Shown here: positions 48,839 through 59,577 of the stretch, piece by piece
How the letters are laid out: the number at the start of each line of letters is the position of its first letter
Numbering within the stretch: position 1 is the stretch's first letter
Assembly: GCF_009727055.1 (NCBI RefSeq)
Contig: NC_052349.1
Span: 92,464,902 to 92,528,901, forward strand
Length of the DNA: 64,000 bases
Source of the DNA: Benincasa hispida
Taxonomy: Eukaryota > Streptophyta > Magnoliopsida > Cucurbitales > Cucurbitaceae
Reading direction: 5' to 3'
Made by a program: the position numbers and the translations under genes
The notes under the pieces: model-generated
The model's database searches: none
Seen by the model: the letters and a program-made list of their open reading frames with translations, nothing else
Told to the model about the DNA's origin: nothing

Positions 48839-50748
48839 ATTGAAACCTCGTTCAAAATTGTGCCAATTAGCAAGCTACCCCAAAGGAATGAGAGGTGGTT
48901 ACTTCTACAATCCTAAAGATAATAAATTGTTCTTATCAACAAATACTACATTTTTAAAAGAGGACCACATTAGGGAGTACAAACTGCGCAGTAAGATAAT
49001 ATTAAATGAACTTTCTAGCAAAAACACTGAACCTTCAACAAGAATTGTTGAAGAGCCTAGTACATCAACAAAAGTTGTAGATATCGATTCATTTAGTAGA
49101 TCCCATCCACCACAACCATTGATAGAACCTCAAAGTAGTGGAAAAGTTACGAATCCACCTGTTTATTATATGAGTTTAACAAAACCCTAACCGTCATATC
49201 TGATGGTGAAGTGGAGGCTCCATTGTCCTATAAATAGGCAATAGAGGTCATAGACAAAGATGAATGGATCAATGCTATGGATATCGTAATAGAGTCAATG
49301 TACTTCGATTCAGTTTGGGATCTTGTAGATCGACTTGATGGGGTGAAACCTATAGGCTGCAAATGAATCTACAAGAGAAAAAGAGGTGAAGATGGTAAGG
49401 TGCAAACTTTTAAAGCTAGACTGGTGGCAAAGTGTTATACCCAAGTTGAAGGAGTTTTCTATGAGGAGACTTTCTCACCTATTACCATGTTAAAGTCTAT
49501 CTAGATACTCATGTCCATTATCATGTATTATGACTATGAAATTTGGCAAATGGACGTTAAGACTACCCTTGTAAATGGCAATTTTGAGGAGACGATCTAT
49601 ATGCAACAACCAAAAGGATTCATCACCCAAGATCAAGAGCAAAAGGTTTCCAAGCTTGATCGATCGATTTATAGACTGAAATAAGCTTCACGATTCTAGA
49701 ATATAAGGTTTGATACTGTGATCAAATCTTATGGCTTTGATCAAGATGTTAATGAATCTTGTGTATACAAGAAAATCATCAATAGTTCACTCGATTTCTT
49801 AGTGTTACTTGTAGACATAAAATAGTGGGTGGCAGCTTAATTCCAAATGAAAGATTTGGGAAAGGTGCAGTTTGTTTTGGGTATTTAGAGTTTTAGAGAT
49901 CATAAAAACAAATTGCTGACCTTGTCTTAGGCATCATAGATTGACAAGATGCTTGTCAAGTATTCGATGAAAAACTTCAATAGAGGTTTGCTACCTTTTA
50001 GGCACGGAGTTGTCTTGTCTAAGGAACAGTGTCCTAAGACACCTTAAGAAGTTGAGAAGATGAGACAGATCCTCTACGCATCGACTGTTGGCAGCTTGAT
50101 GTATGGAATGTTATGTACTACACTAACATTTACTATTCAGTGGGGATAGTCAGTAGGTATCAGTCTAATCTAGGATTAGATCACCAGGCAACCGCTAAAA
50201 CCATCCTCAAGCATCTTAGAAGAACGAGGGACTACATGCCTATGTATGGGTCTAAGGATCTGATCCTTACAGAATATACTGACTATGATTTTCAGATTGA
50301 TAGGCTTTATAGGAAATCCACTTTAGGATCAGTGTCTGCTCTCAATAGAGGAGTTGTAGTCTAGAGAAGCACCAAGTAAAGGTGCATTGCTGACTCCACT
50401 ATGGAGGCCAAATATGTAGCAGCTTGTGAAGTTACCAAGGAGGTTGTTTAGCTTAGGAAATTCTTGACTGATATGGAAGTTGTTTCAGACATGTCAAGGC
50501 TTATCACCCTTCATTGTGATAATGATGTTGTGGCTAGTTCTAGAGAGCCTAGCAGCCACAAGTGTGGAAAGCATATTGAACGCAAGTATCACCTGATACG
50601 AGAGATTGTGCATCGAGGAGACATGATTGTCATGAAGATTGCTTCGGAGCATAATGTTGCTGATCCATTTACAAAAGCCCTCATGGCTAAGGTGTTTAAG
50701 GGTTACTTGGAGAGTATGGGTTTGCAAGACAAGCCACATTTATTCTAG
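48839..50748 (+). pseudogene. Copia integrase end-RT-RNase H remnant (Cop-B)
   Basis: Begins inside the integrase C-terminus (LKPRSKLCQ, YFYNPKDNKLFLSTNTTFL), then an acidic Ser/Thr/Pro linker (49000-49190). RT at about 49250-49950 shows GVKPIGCK followed by a stop, FYEETFSPITMLKS and MKDLG. The catalytic YVDD is gone: the sequence jumps from FLVLLVDI to WVAA near 49800-49830, a deletion removing the Asp pair. RNase H at 50390-50745 reads DSTMEAKY where MEAEY is expected, then RKYHLIREIVHRGDM and ADPFTKAL. At least eight stops. The final frame ends at 50746, followed by a purine tract and LTR. Confidence 0.85.
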
Positions 50749-50869
50749 GGCAAGTGATAGATTTTACTGGGCGTGTATTGTATCCCCTATTTTCTTGTCT
50801 TTGTGTACTATGTATTTCATTATACTTTTGTTATTTACATCCCACTAGCTTTAGGAAAAGTGGGTGATT

Positions 50870-53800
50870 TTTCGGGTTGATGCCCTAAATCTTGTGATAT
50901 TATAGTTTGTATTGTAATGTACAAACAATTTTATTTATCTTATAAAATAAGAGGTAATTTATTCGACATTTAGTTGCATTAACCCACAAAAACCAATAAA
51001 CTGAGATCTAAGGTTATCTTCTATAACTTAAATATGTATGTGGAGACATATAGGTAGATCATGATTAAGTGATAATCTAAACGGTCTGTAGTAGATGGAT
51101 AAGGTTGGATACCTTATCCTGGTGACACTAAGAATACAACTTACTTTGTAGTTGTTACAATTCTTGTAAAGTGCTATAAATGATCTGATCCAGATTATTC
51201 ATGTGGAGACATGTGAGCGGGGATCTCCTATACAAATATTTGTGTAAGACTGGACCACGAAATGAATAGTCTCTCTATACAACACCATTGCTAGAAGAGA
51301 CTTACATTTCATCAGAATAACCATAGGTGACTTGACCTGAATCCTGAGTGAGTTGTGAACTCTTGCCTATAAAGGTGGTGCTTTTATTTGTATGGTGAGA
51401 ATGGTTATTTTTGCCGACTCAATATGCCTATCATTTTGGGGATTCGTCTGATTGGAGAGTTGGGAATGCAGCTACACAATAAGGAATTCACTCCTACCTT
51501 ATAGTTAGGGTAAATAGATAAGTTGCTCCCTTAAAGGCCGATTCCGGGGCTTGAACAATGTGGTGCCGTACCTTCTCCTAGCTCGAGAGGGTTCAGTTAT
51601 AGTTAGACTATAACTTATTGTTCATTAGAGGGATCGGTGGTACTTAAGGAGTTATATGTAACTATAGGGACAAAACGGTAATTTTAGACTAGTTGTACTT
51701 ATGAGCAATTTGTGAAAGGACACAAAAATATATCTATAGTATGAAGAGTGCAATTTTCGGTCTTTAGTGAATTTGGAAGTTGATAATTTAATTACAAATT
51801 TTAATTAATTAATCAAGTACTATTGGAGCTTCGTGCTGTAGGTTAATAAGGTCCCTTCATTTGCTCAATTGGGATTAATGAGAATTGAACTAATTTGGAT
51901 TAATTTTAATTGTTGAAATTAACAAAGGAAATTAATTAATATAAAATTATTTATATGAGAAATAATAATATATATGATGTTGGGATTGGTGTCCTAATTC
52001 TCTCGGAGTCTCGTAGTTTGTAATTTATACACATTGTTTTAAATAAAATAAGAGTTATTTTATTCTGGCATTTACTCATATCCAATAAACAAAGGTCCAT
52101 GGTTATCGTATGTAAACTTAAGCATGTATATGAGATATATAAGTAGATCATGCCTTAAGTGATAACCTAAATAGGTCTGTAGTATAAGGATTAAGGAGGG
52201 ATACTTGATCCTGGTGACACTACGGATACGGCACGCTTTGTAGAGGTTTGCAAGTGTTGTGAACTACTACAGATGGTATATCCTTACCATTCATGTGGAG
52301 ACATGAGAGCGGGGGTGTCCTATATAAAGAGTTTGTATAAAACTAGACCACGAGATGACTAGTCTCTATATATAATGCCATTAATACTGGAGACTTACAT
52401 CTCACCTAAACAACCATAGGTGACATGACCTCAATCCTGAGTGTTTTGGGAACTCCTGCCTTTGAGGTCGGTCTTTTGATTAGTATGGGTGAGAGTGGCC
52501 AGATTGCCAATTTAACATGCCTACCTTTTTGGGGACTTTTCTGATTTGGAGGGCTGGGAACTCAGTTACACAAGATGGAATTCACTCCTTCCCGGAAGCA
52601 GGGGTAAGTACATATATTACTCCCTTAAGGGTCGATTCCAGGGCTTGAACGTAGTGGCCACAACTTCTCTTTGAAAGAGTGGACTCAGTCATAGTAGGAC
52701 TATGACTTATGTTCATTAGAGGCATCAATGGTACTTAATGAGTTAGATGTAACTACAGGGGCATAACGATTATTGGCCCAGCTATACTTACGAGCGACCT
52801 ATGAAGGGTTATCGCGCTGTTGATTGGTTGATATGGACATATAATATATCTGTAGTAAGAAAAGTTCAATTGTCGGTTTTTAGTGGAGTGTTTGGCAATT
52901 AACGAATGGTGATCCCGTGACTAAAGAGTTTAGTCAGTTATTCACGTACCGTTGGAGCTTCAAACTACAGGTCCATAAGGTCCCCTTGGTAGCTCAATTG
53001 ATTCAAGTTGAGAATCAATTCTTGGTGTTGATTTGAAATGTTCAAATTGACAAGAGGTAATTCAATTATATATGCTATGATCGGTGTGATGTATGTGATA
53101 CATCAAGTGGAGGATTAATGTAAATGAGATTTTACATTAAGTGCCATGAAATAGAAAAAGAGCTATAGTTTATATGTTTCATGAGATGAAATATTAAAAC
53201 TAAAGGTTATAAGTATACTATGGTAAGTTGTTTATCATATATATTTATAATAATATTAATTATTGGATAATTATCTCTTTTTCTGTAATAACCAATTGAG
53301 TGGGAAGTTTATTGGTGGTTTCATGGTAACTGTGAGATAAAAAAGAAAAATGTTTTCTGAAATTTAGTATGATTGAGATTTTCTATTCTAGGAAAGACCC
53401 ACGGTGGCTGTCAAGTGAATTAGATTTACTAAACAACAGCTGAAGAAAGACTAGACGATCGTGGAGTGACACTACACAATAGTTCACTCAGTTGGCTGAT
53501 AGCTAAACAATCGTGGAACTTTTGCTAAACGATCGCGGAGCTTCTTTTTAAACGATTGGGCATCGTCTATACGATAGACTTTGCCATCTCCCACTTGCTC
53601 AATCGTTTACACGATTTTCTTCCTCTGGTCTCGTCCTCTAACCAAGACCACACAGAGCCCACACTTCTGGATTCTCACATCGAGAATACCAAGATAGCCA
53701 TTGTGGTGGTGTCGTACTCAACTCGACATAGTCGAGATTTTGGAGGCCGTTCGCTGTGCTCGTGATATTGGAGATCATTGTGTTCGTGGTCGCTGTGATC

Positions 53801-54769
53801 ATGCAGTGTAGCGGTCGAAGTGTTCGAGCGTTCGTGATTGTTGTCTTACTGTGAACGAGTGTTCGTGATCAAGGGTGTTGAAGATGAGTCTTTAAAGGTA
53901 TGTGTATTCTTTCCCTTGATCGTTTAGTAAAGCATGTTGTAATTTCGTTTTGTGCATGGCCTGTATGTTTCTGTTTTGTGATTGTAATTGTCTATGTTCA
54001 TATACGAATAAAATTTGGAATGATCATTTCGCTGCCCATTGAAATCCTCATGTCCTTCATATGATACATTATAATGTAAAGTTTTATTTGAGAGAATAAA
54101 TATTTGAATATAGTTCAAATATTAATATGTATGTGATTCATTAAAAGCTATAAGTTAAAATTAAATGAGTTTGATTCATATTAAATACTATAGGTTAAAT
54201 GCGAGAATATTGAACTAAACGTTATATTATGTGATATAACATAAACTATAGGGTATTTGTTATATTAGATATGACATATGGTTTTTAATATATGTGTAGA
54301 TGTATATATGCTCTCAACATGTGGAAGTGGAAAGGTATGGAGGTGGTAGATGAACCATCCTCTTCTTGCATTCAAAAGGACACAAAAAATAGAAAATCCT
54401 GAATGAACTTTGCTCTCTCAATATCAAGAGCAACATCCCTTCCAAATTAGTCTTGATGAAGCCCACAAAACACTTATCGTTTAACCCTTCGAGAATAACG
54501 AGGTTTCTACATGGATTTTGCATTTTTTTTTCTGGTTGCTCATGACTTCAAAGGGAATTTGAAAATTCTGTGACTTTGAGAGGAACGTGAAGATTTTTGA
54601 TCCTCTAGGGTAAGTAATCTATTGATCCCCTCTTCCTCTTTAAGTTATGTATAAAGCATTCTTAATTGAAATGTTAATACCATGTTTTGTTCTCTGTATG
54701 ATCTTAATGTTCTGTAAAATAAAATTGGGATATCAATTCTTTCTGCACAGAGTATCATCTACTCTTTCA
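50870..54769 (+). repeat. Cop-B 3' LTR, split by a solo Cop-B LTR
   Basis: Preceded by a purine tract (AGGAAAAGTGGGTGA). It begins TTTCGGGTTGATGCCCTAAA, is interrupted at 51978, resumes at 54065 and ends ATCTACTCTTTCA at 54769. Without the insert it is about 1.8 kb. It belongs to the pol remnant at 48839-50748. Confidence 0.8.
51978..54059 (+). repeat. Solo Cop-B LTR nested in a Cop-B LTR
   Basis: Starts TGTTGGGATTGGTGTCCTAA, ends CTCATGTCCTTCA, 2,082 bp. Exact 5-bp duplication TATGA at 51973-51977 and 54060-54064. Carries an ACGATCGT-type array at 53450-53620. Confidence 0.85.
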
Positions 54770-54940
54770 GAGAGAACCAAGCATGAAAACGTAATATATC
54801 ACTTCCTAAGAATTTAGCAAAGGGTTAAGGTGATGAAAATTGGTATTGCTGATAATCTTGCTGATATGTTCACAAAACCAGTTCCACATGGTAGGTTCTA
54901 ACATTGCTTCTTTTGTAAAACTTTAAGGCATGAAAGAGAA
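54770..54940 (+). pseudogene. Copia RNase H C-terminal fragment, other lineage
   Basis: Codes for RVKVMKIGIADNLADMFTKP, the conserved end of Copia RNase H, preceded by a TKHENVIYHFLR-like segment with a frame change. Differs from the Cop-A/B pol genes. The gene's upstream part is displaced by the Cop-B LTR at 54769. Confidence 0.7.
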
Positions 54941-55622
54941 TTGGGGTACTGGCAATATTGTTTATCTTGCATCCGTTATCTGTGGGAATTGGTTTAGGGG
55001 ATGTTTAATTATTCTTTAATCTTATAGGCATTATTTGCTAATACATTATTAGTGAATCGCGTAAATTTGTGTGTCGGATCTTTTCTATTCTTTTACGTTA
55101 ATCCTCCAACTATCTCCACAATGGGTATGATATTGTCCACTTTGGATATAAACCCTCATGACTTTGCTTTTAGTTTCACCCCAAAAGGCTTCATACCATT
55201 GGAGATAATTATCCTCTCTTATAAACCTATGATCATCCTCTTATTTGACCAATGTGGAATGGTGTGCTTAATTTTTTGCATTTTTGGTAAAATATTAGAA
55301 TTGTAGTTTGTCCCACATTGGAAAAATTGAAGAAAGTGATGGACTCTTACCAGTATAAAAGGAGCCTACGCCTCTAGTTTAAATTCGCCCCAATTAGAAA
55401 TACTTTAAGCTTAAGTATGCTAACTCTGGTTAAATTCTCTTTATATATTATCTAGTTTGAGAGTTGAAAAGGGGGGAGCAGTATAAAAGCTTTGATAGTG
55501 CTCTTGTAATTGGGAGTAGGAGAAAGAATTATTTTTCTATGTAAATTCTTGTGTTCTCAGTTTTTATTGCTTTCTTTTAGTTTTTCTGTTATTTTATGTT
55601 TTTTCTAGAATTGGGAGGTTTT
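54941..55622 (+). repeat. Probable LTR or 3' region of that Copia element
   Basis: Non-coding, with a TATA box TATAAAA at 55354-55360 preceded by GTCCCACATTGG at about 55310. This spacing is typical of short Copia LTRs. Ends not resolved. Confidence 0.45.
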
Positions 55623-57375
55623 GGGGTCTATAGTACATGATTAAGGTTGGGTACCTTATTCTGTTAACACTATTGGATGCAACCTACTTTATAGTTGTTA
55701 CAAGTTCGTTCATGAATTGACATGAGGAGTGGAGGCATCTTATGCAAGGAGTTTACATAAGATCAGACTAAGAAATAAGTCACTCTTACTTTATAACATT
55801 GTTTACTGTTTAAGATTGACTATTTCGCTTAGATGACCTAGGTAATTCAATCTTAATCCTGAGCCAATTATGAACTCCTTTCTATTCGGGATTATCCTTA
55901 GATTTTCATGGGTGAGGGTTGACTCATCAACATCGGCTCAATAAACCTCCCATTTTAGGGGTAAGACCAAGTAGATAGCTGGGGACATAGGGTGGAAGAT
56001 GGAATTCACGCCTATCCGATTTAGGGATAGAAGAAAGGTTGTTCTCTTAAGTACTGAATCCAGGTCTTGAACAAGGGGCCCCACTCTCTCACTGGCCCGA
56101 AAGGGATCCAGTATAGTAATTAGATCATAAGCCAATTGTTCATTAGAGGATCAATAGAAACTTAATGAACAAGACGTAATATCGGGGGTAAAACAACATA
56201 TTGACCAAGCCATTATTATGAACAACCTATGAAGGATTGACTTCTTAGTTATGGTTAAATCATGTGGACACAAATATATTTACAGTAAGGAGAGTGCAAT
56301 TATTGAGTTATAGTGGTATGACTTGATAGTTAACGAATATTGATTAATTTGATCTAAAGAGTTTTAGCCAATTAATCTTAATCGTTGGAGCTTATGATCT
56401 GTAGGTCCATAAGGTCACTCTACTAGCTCGTAAAACATCAACATCTTGAATTATTAAATTGAGTGAATGTGGAATAATATCAATTTGAAATGTTCAAATT
56501 GAAATTAGGTTTTGAATTTGGATGAGTTCAAATTCAAATTAGGGTTTGCACAAATTATATTTGATATAATTATTTAAACGTTTAATTTATTGAAATTAAA
56601 CGAATTTAGAGAGTTTATAATATTTAAATATTGATTTAAATATTAATTGCATGAATAGGATTCATGATTGAAATTTAATGTGTGATTAATTTGATATTTG
56701 ATATTAAATTAATTAATTAATTAAATATGTTTAATTAATTAAAATTTAAATTAATTTCCAATTTTAAATTCAATTTAAGAAATTGAATTTTGATATTTGA
56801 TTAATTATGAATTAATTAAATCATTTTTTGATTAATTTTGAATTAATTAATTATTGAAATGAAAAATTGGAAAAACTGGATTATATGGGTTTTGCCCGCA
56901 AACACCTTGAGAAGGAGGTGTTCTTCCTAGAAGCATACACAAATCCAACTTGAATTGAGAAGTAAGTGCTGGCCATTTGATGGTTGAGGAATGCTTGCGT
57001 GCCAAAGAAATATAAAACTCTCAATTTCAAAGAAGAAAATTAGTGGTTCTTGAGCTGGGAAAAAGGTTTTCTGCTACTTCATCTTCTTCTTCACAAGTAC
57101 CCTCAATATCCTTCACCAAATTCACTCAAATTCGAGTTCCACTACTCAAATTCAAGGCTGAAAATAGTAGAGAAGATCTCTTGGTAGTTTACTTTCGATT
57201 TGGAGTTGATTTGGAGTGAAGAGTAGCTTGGATTTGTGAGAAATCATCAAAGGTATATTCTTCTTGAAACCCTCTTTTGAATTTCTGAAGTAGCATGTTT
57301 TAGAACTAAAATTAAATATAATTAAAGTGCTTATTGATTTTGTTTGTTTTCGTTGCATGCCTTTGTATTCCATCA
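55623..57375 (+). repeat. Cop-A LTR, lacking its first ~220 bp
   Basis: Begins inside the family consensus at GTCTATAGTACATGATTAAG (compare 38431) and ends GTATTCCATCA. GTTTT occurs on both sides (55618-55622 and 57376-57380), odd for a truncated copy. Confidence 0.75.
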
Positions 57376-57960
57376 GTTTTTCCCAACAATAATTGCCATA
57401 ACCCCTGTACAAATTAGAAACATATAAGAATGGCAGAATCCATACGATTTCGAAGCCTTCAAATCCGAGGATTCATTGAGTAACATACACCCAAAACCAT
57501 TAATATCAAATGTTTCTTTACATGACAGAGCATCCCTAAATACCAAACAGACTCAACAAAGCTCCCTTTAACTTGTCAGGATCCCAATGGTCCAAATGAC
57601 CATTAAGAGCTCTAAGAAAATCCACGATCCCCTCACAACGAAACACAACGGAAGGAGAATCATCATTATGGACTACCTTATTTCTATCCCCCCATATATT
57701 GCCCAAGCACCAACACTAACTAAAGCAAAATTATCTGACGACAACTGGGTGAACTCACCCACCAATAACTTTTCATCAAAATTCTCCACAAGATCCGTTG
57801 CGCCTTAACACAACCAGAAATTGTGTGTTTAGGGCACCCTAGGGAAACATCCAAATGCAGACGATGTAAGTTTAATCAAGTCAACACGTAATTATGGAAC
57901 ACTCTCCACACAAATTCTGTTGGGCTAATGACCCTTCACAAGTCCCAAATACTCAAGATA
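57376..57960 (-). pseudogene. Possible LINE pol C-terminal remnant
   Basis: A minus-strand frame at about 57810-57560 reads like the linker before RNase H in plant LINEs: AWAIYGG/IWGDRNK-type text, VVHNDDSPSVVFRCE, IVDFLRALNGHLDHWDPDK. Stops and shifts throughout. No poly-A tail or RT motif is visible, so the call is tentative. Confidence 0.4.
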
Positions 57961-58515
57961 AACATTGGAGAGATGAATAAATGGCTCAGAATAATTCTAC
58001 CAAATCTTTGATACTCAGAACTCGATGCTCGACTGCTTGCTACTCGATCCTCAAGCAGAATTTCCTTCTTCGTCTAACTCGTCTCTGTTAAATCCTCGAA
58101 ATAACTTGATGACAACAAAACTAATACTCGATCATACTCGACGGTTTTTGAACGATACTCGGTGCAACTCGAAGATGAAAATGATGTACTCGGAGCTAGT
58201 CGATAGCAATGAATCGATGCACGATTGACTCGATAATCTGATTACTCGATACGATTTGAAATGAGAACGATTGGCGCATGATTTGCAGTAAAGAATTACT
58301 CGATTGAATAAGAAAGTTAAGGGAAGAAGAAAGAGACACATTGTTTATATGGTTCGACAAGGATGCCTACGTCCACGGAAAGATCTGAATTCTTTAACTT
58401 AATAAAAATTGCTTACAGGTTTTGATATTTGTAGGAAATTGACTGTTACAAGTGTTAGTTATAAACAAACAGAAATCTGAGGTATTTGAGTTAAAGCTTC
58501 TTCAAATTCTCCACC
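57961..58515 (-). repeat. Probable Copia LTR segment with ACTCGAT motifs
   Basis: The minus strand holds TTTCCGTGGACGTAGGCA at about 58368, a segment common in Tork-type Copia LTRs, just beyond the end of the minus-strand pol. ACTCGAT-like heptamers recur between 58020 and 58310. Confidence 0.45.
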
Positions 58516-58519
58516 TTGA

Positions 58520-59467
58520 CTCCAATTCCTTGCAATCTTCATGATCTTCCTGATTCTGACTGGTTTGTCTACCCTATGTCTGGAAGCTCAAAACCAAACT
58601 ATTTTAAACATTTAAACAGTTTAAGCTTTGAAACAGGTTTTCTTAGTATATCAGTTGCATTATCAGAAATATGGACTTCTAAAATTTCTATCTCCTCTGT
58701 CTCATTTTTATCTTTAATGAAATGTATTTGATATCAATGTGCTTAGTTTTTGTGTGGAATTGTGGATTACAGGACAAACGGATAGTACTTTGGTTATCAT
58801 AGTAGAGTTTCACTACTGTTTGATCTATTCCAAAGCATTTCAGCAGTTCCTTGAGCCTTAAAGCCTCTTTGATAGCTTTAGTTAGAGCCATATATTCAGC
58901 TCAGTTGTAGATAGGGATACTATAGGCCATCATGATACTTTTCAGCTGATTAGATTAGGAAAAAAAAGGAAAAGGTAACTTGTTAAGAACTTTCTTTTGT
59001 CCAAATCACCAGCATAGTCAACACCAACATATCCATAAAGCTCTAAATTTGGTTCAGCTGACCTTTGTTAGACTAACTTTGAGTTTTTAGAACAAACTAG
59101 ATACCTTAAGATCCATTTAGTAGCCTCCCAGTGTCTCTTGCCAAGATTAGACATATATCTACTAACTAAGCTAGCAGAATATGAGAGATCAAGTATAGTA
59201 GAAATCATTAAATACATTAGGCTTCCGAAAACTTGACTATAGAGTATGACAACCATTTTTTTTTTTTTTTTTTTTTATGTTCTTGATCAGAATCCTTAAG
59301 AGAGTTGGCTGAGGACAGCTTAAAGTGCTGAGCAATGGGTAAATTCACAATCATTCATGATGAACCTTTTAAGGATCTTCTCACAATAATTGGACTGACT
59401 GATGCTTGAATAAACTCCTCTTTGTTCCTATGGATCTCTATTCCTAGGACCTTGCTTACTTTTCCTA
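58520..59467 (-). pseudogene. Copia RT end-RNase H remnant, minus strand
   Basis: Minus strand: VLGIEIHRNKEE at about 59460-59420 (RT end), GSLMYLMISTILDLSYSASL (59230-59170), HWEATKWILRYL (59130-59090), then RNase H EYMALTKAIKEALRLKELL, LYYDNQSTIRLS and TKHIDIKYISL (58900-58710), ending with a TDILRKPVS-like tail near 58640. The tract at 58900 has EAEY changed to a stop-containing codon. It is cut at 59468 by the CACTA terminal repeat. Non-functional. Confidence 0.8.
59256..59276. repeat. Run of 21 T
   Basis: Homopolymer inside the minus-strand Copia pol remnant, where sister genes have none; could be an insertion footprint or slippage. Confidence 0.8.
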
Positions 59468-59521
59468 CACTAGAAGAAATTCAGGCTTTAATGTTGGTTG
59501 GAAAAAGTGAAATTGGATGTA

Positions 59522-59577
59522 TAATGTCGGTTTTAAAATAGAAAAATGGATCTTTAATATCGATTTTAAACCGACAT
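59522..59577. repeat. CACTA subterminal inverted repeat
   Basis: TAATGTCGGTTTTAAAA and TTTTAAACCGACATTA face each other about 25 bp apart; such motifs are where the TnpA-like protein binds in En/Spm elements. Confidence 0.7.
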
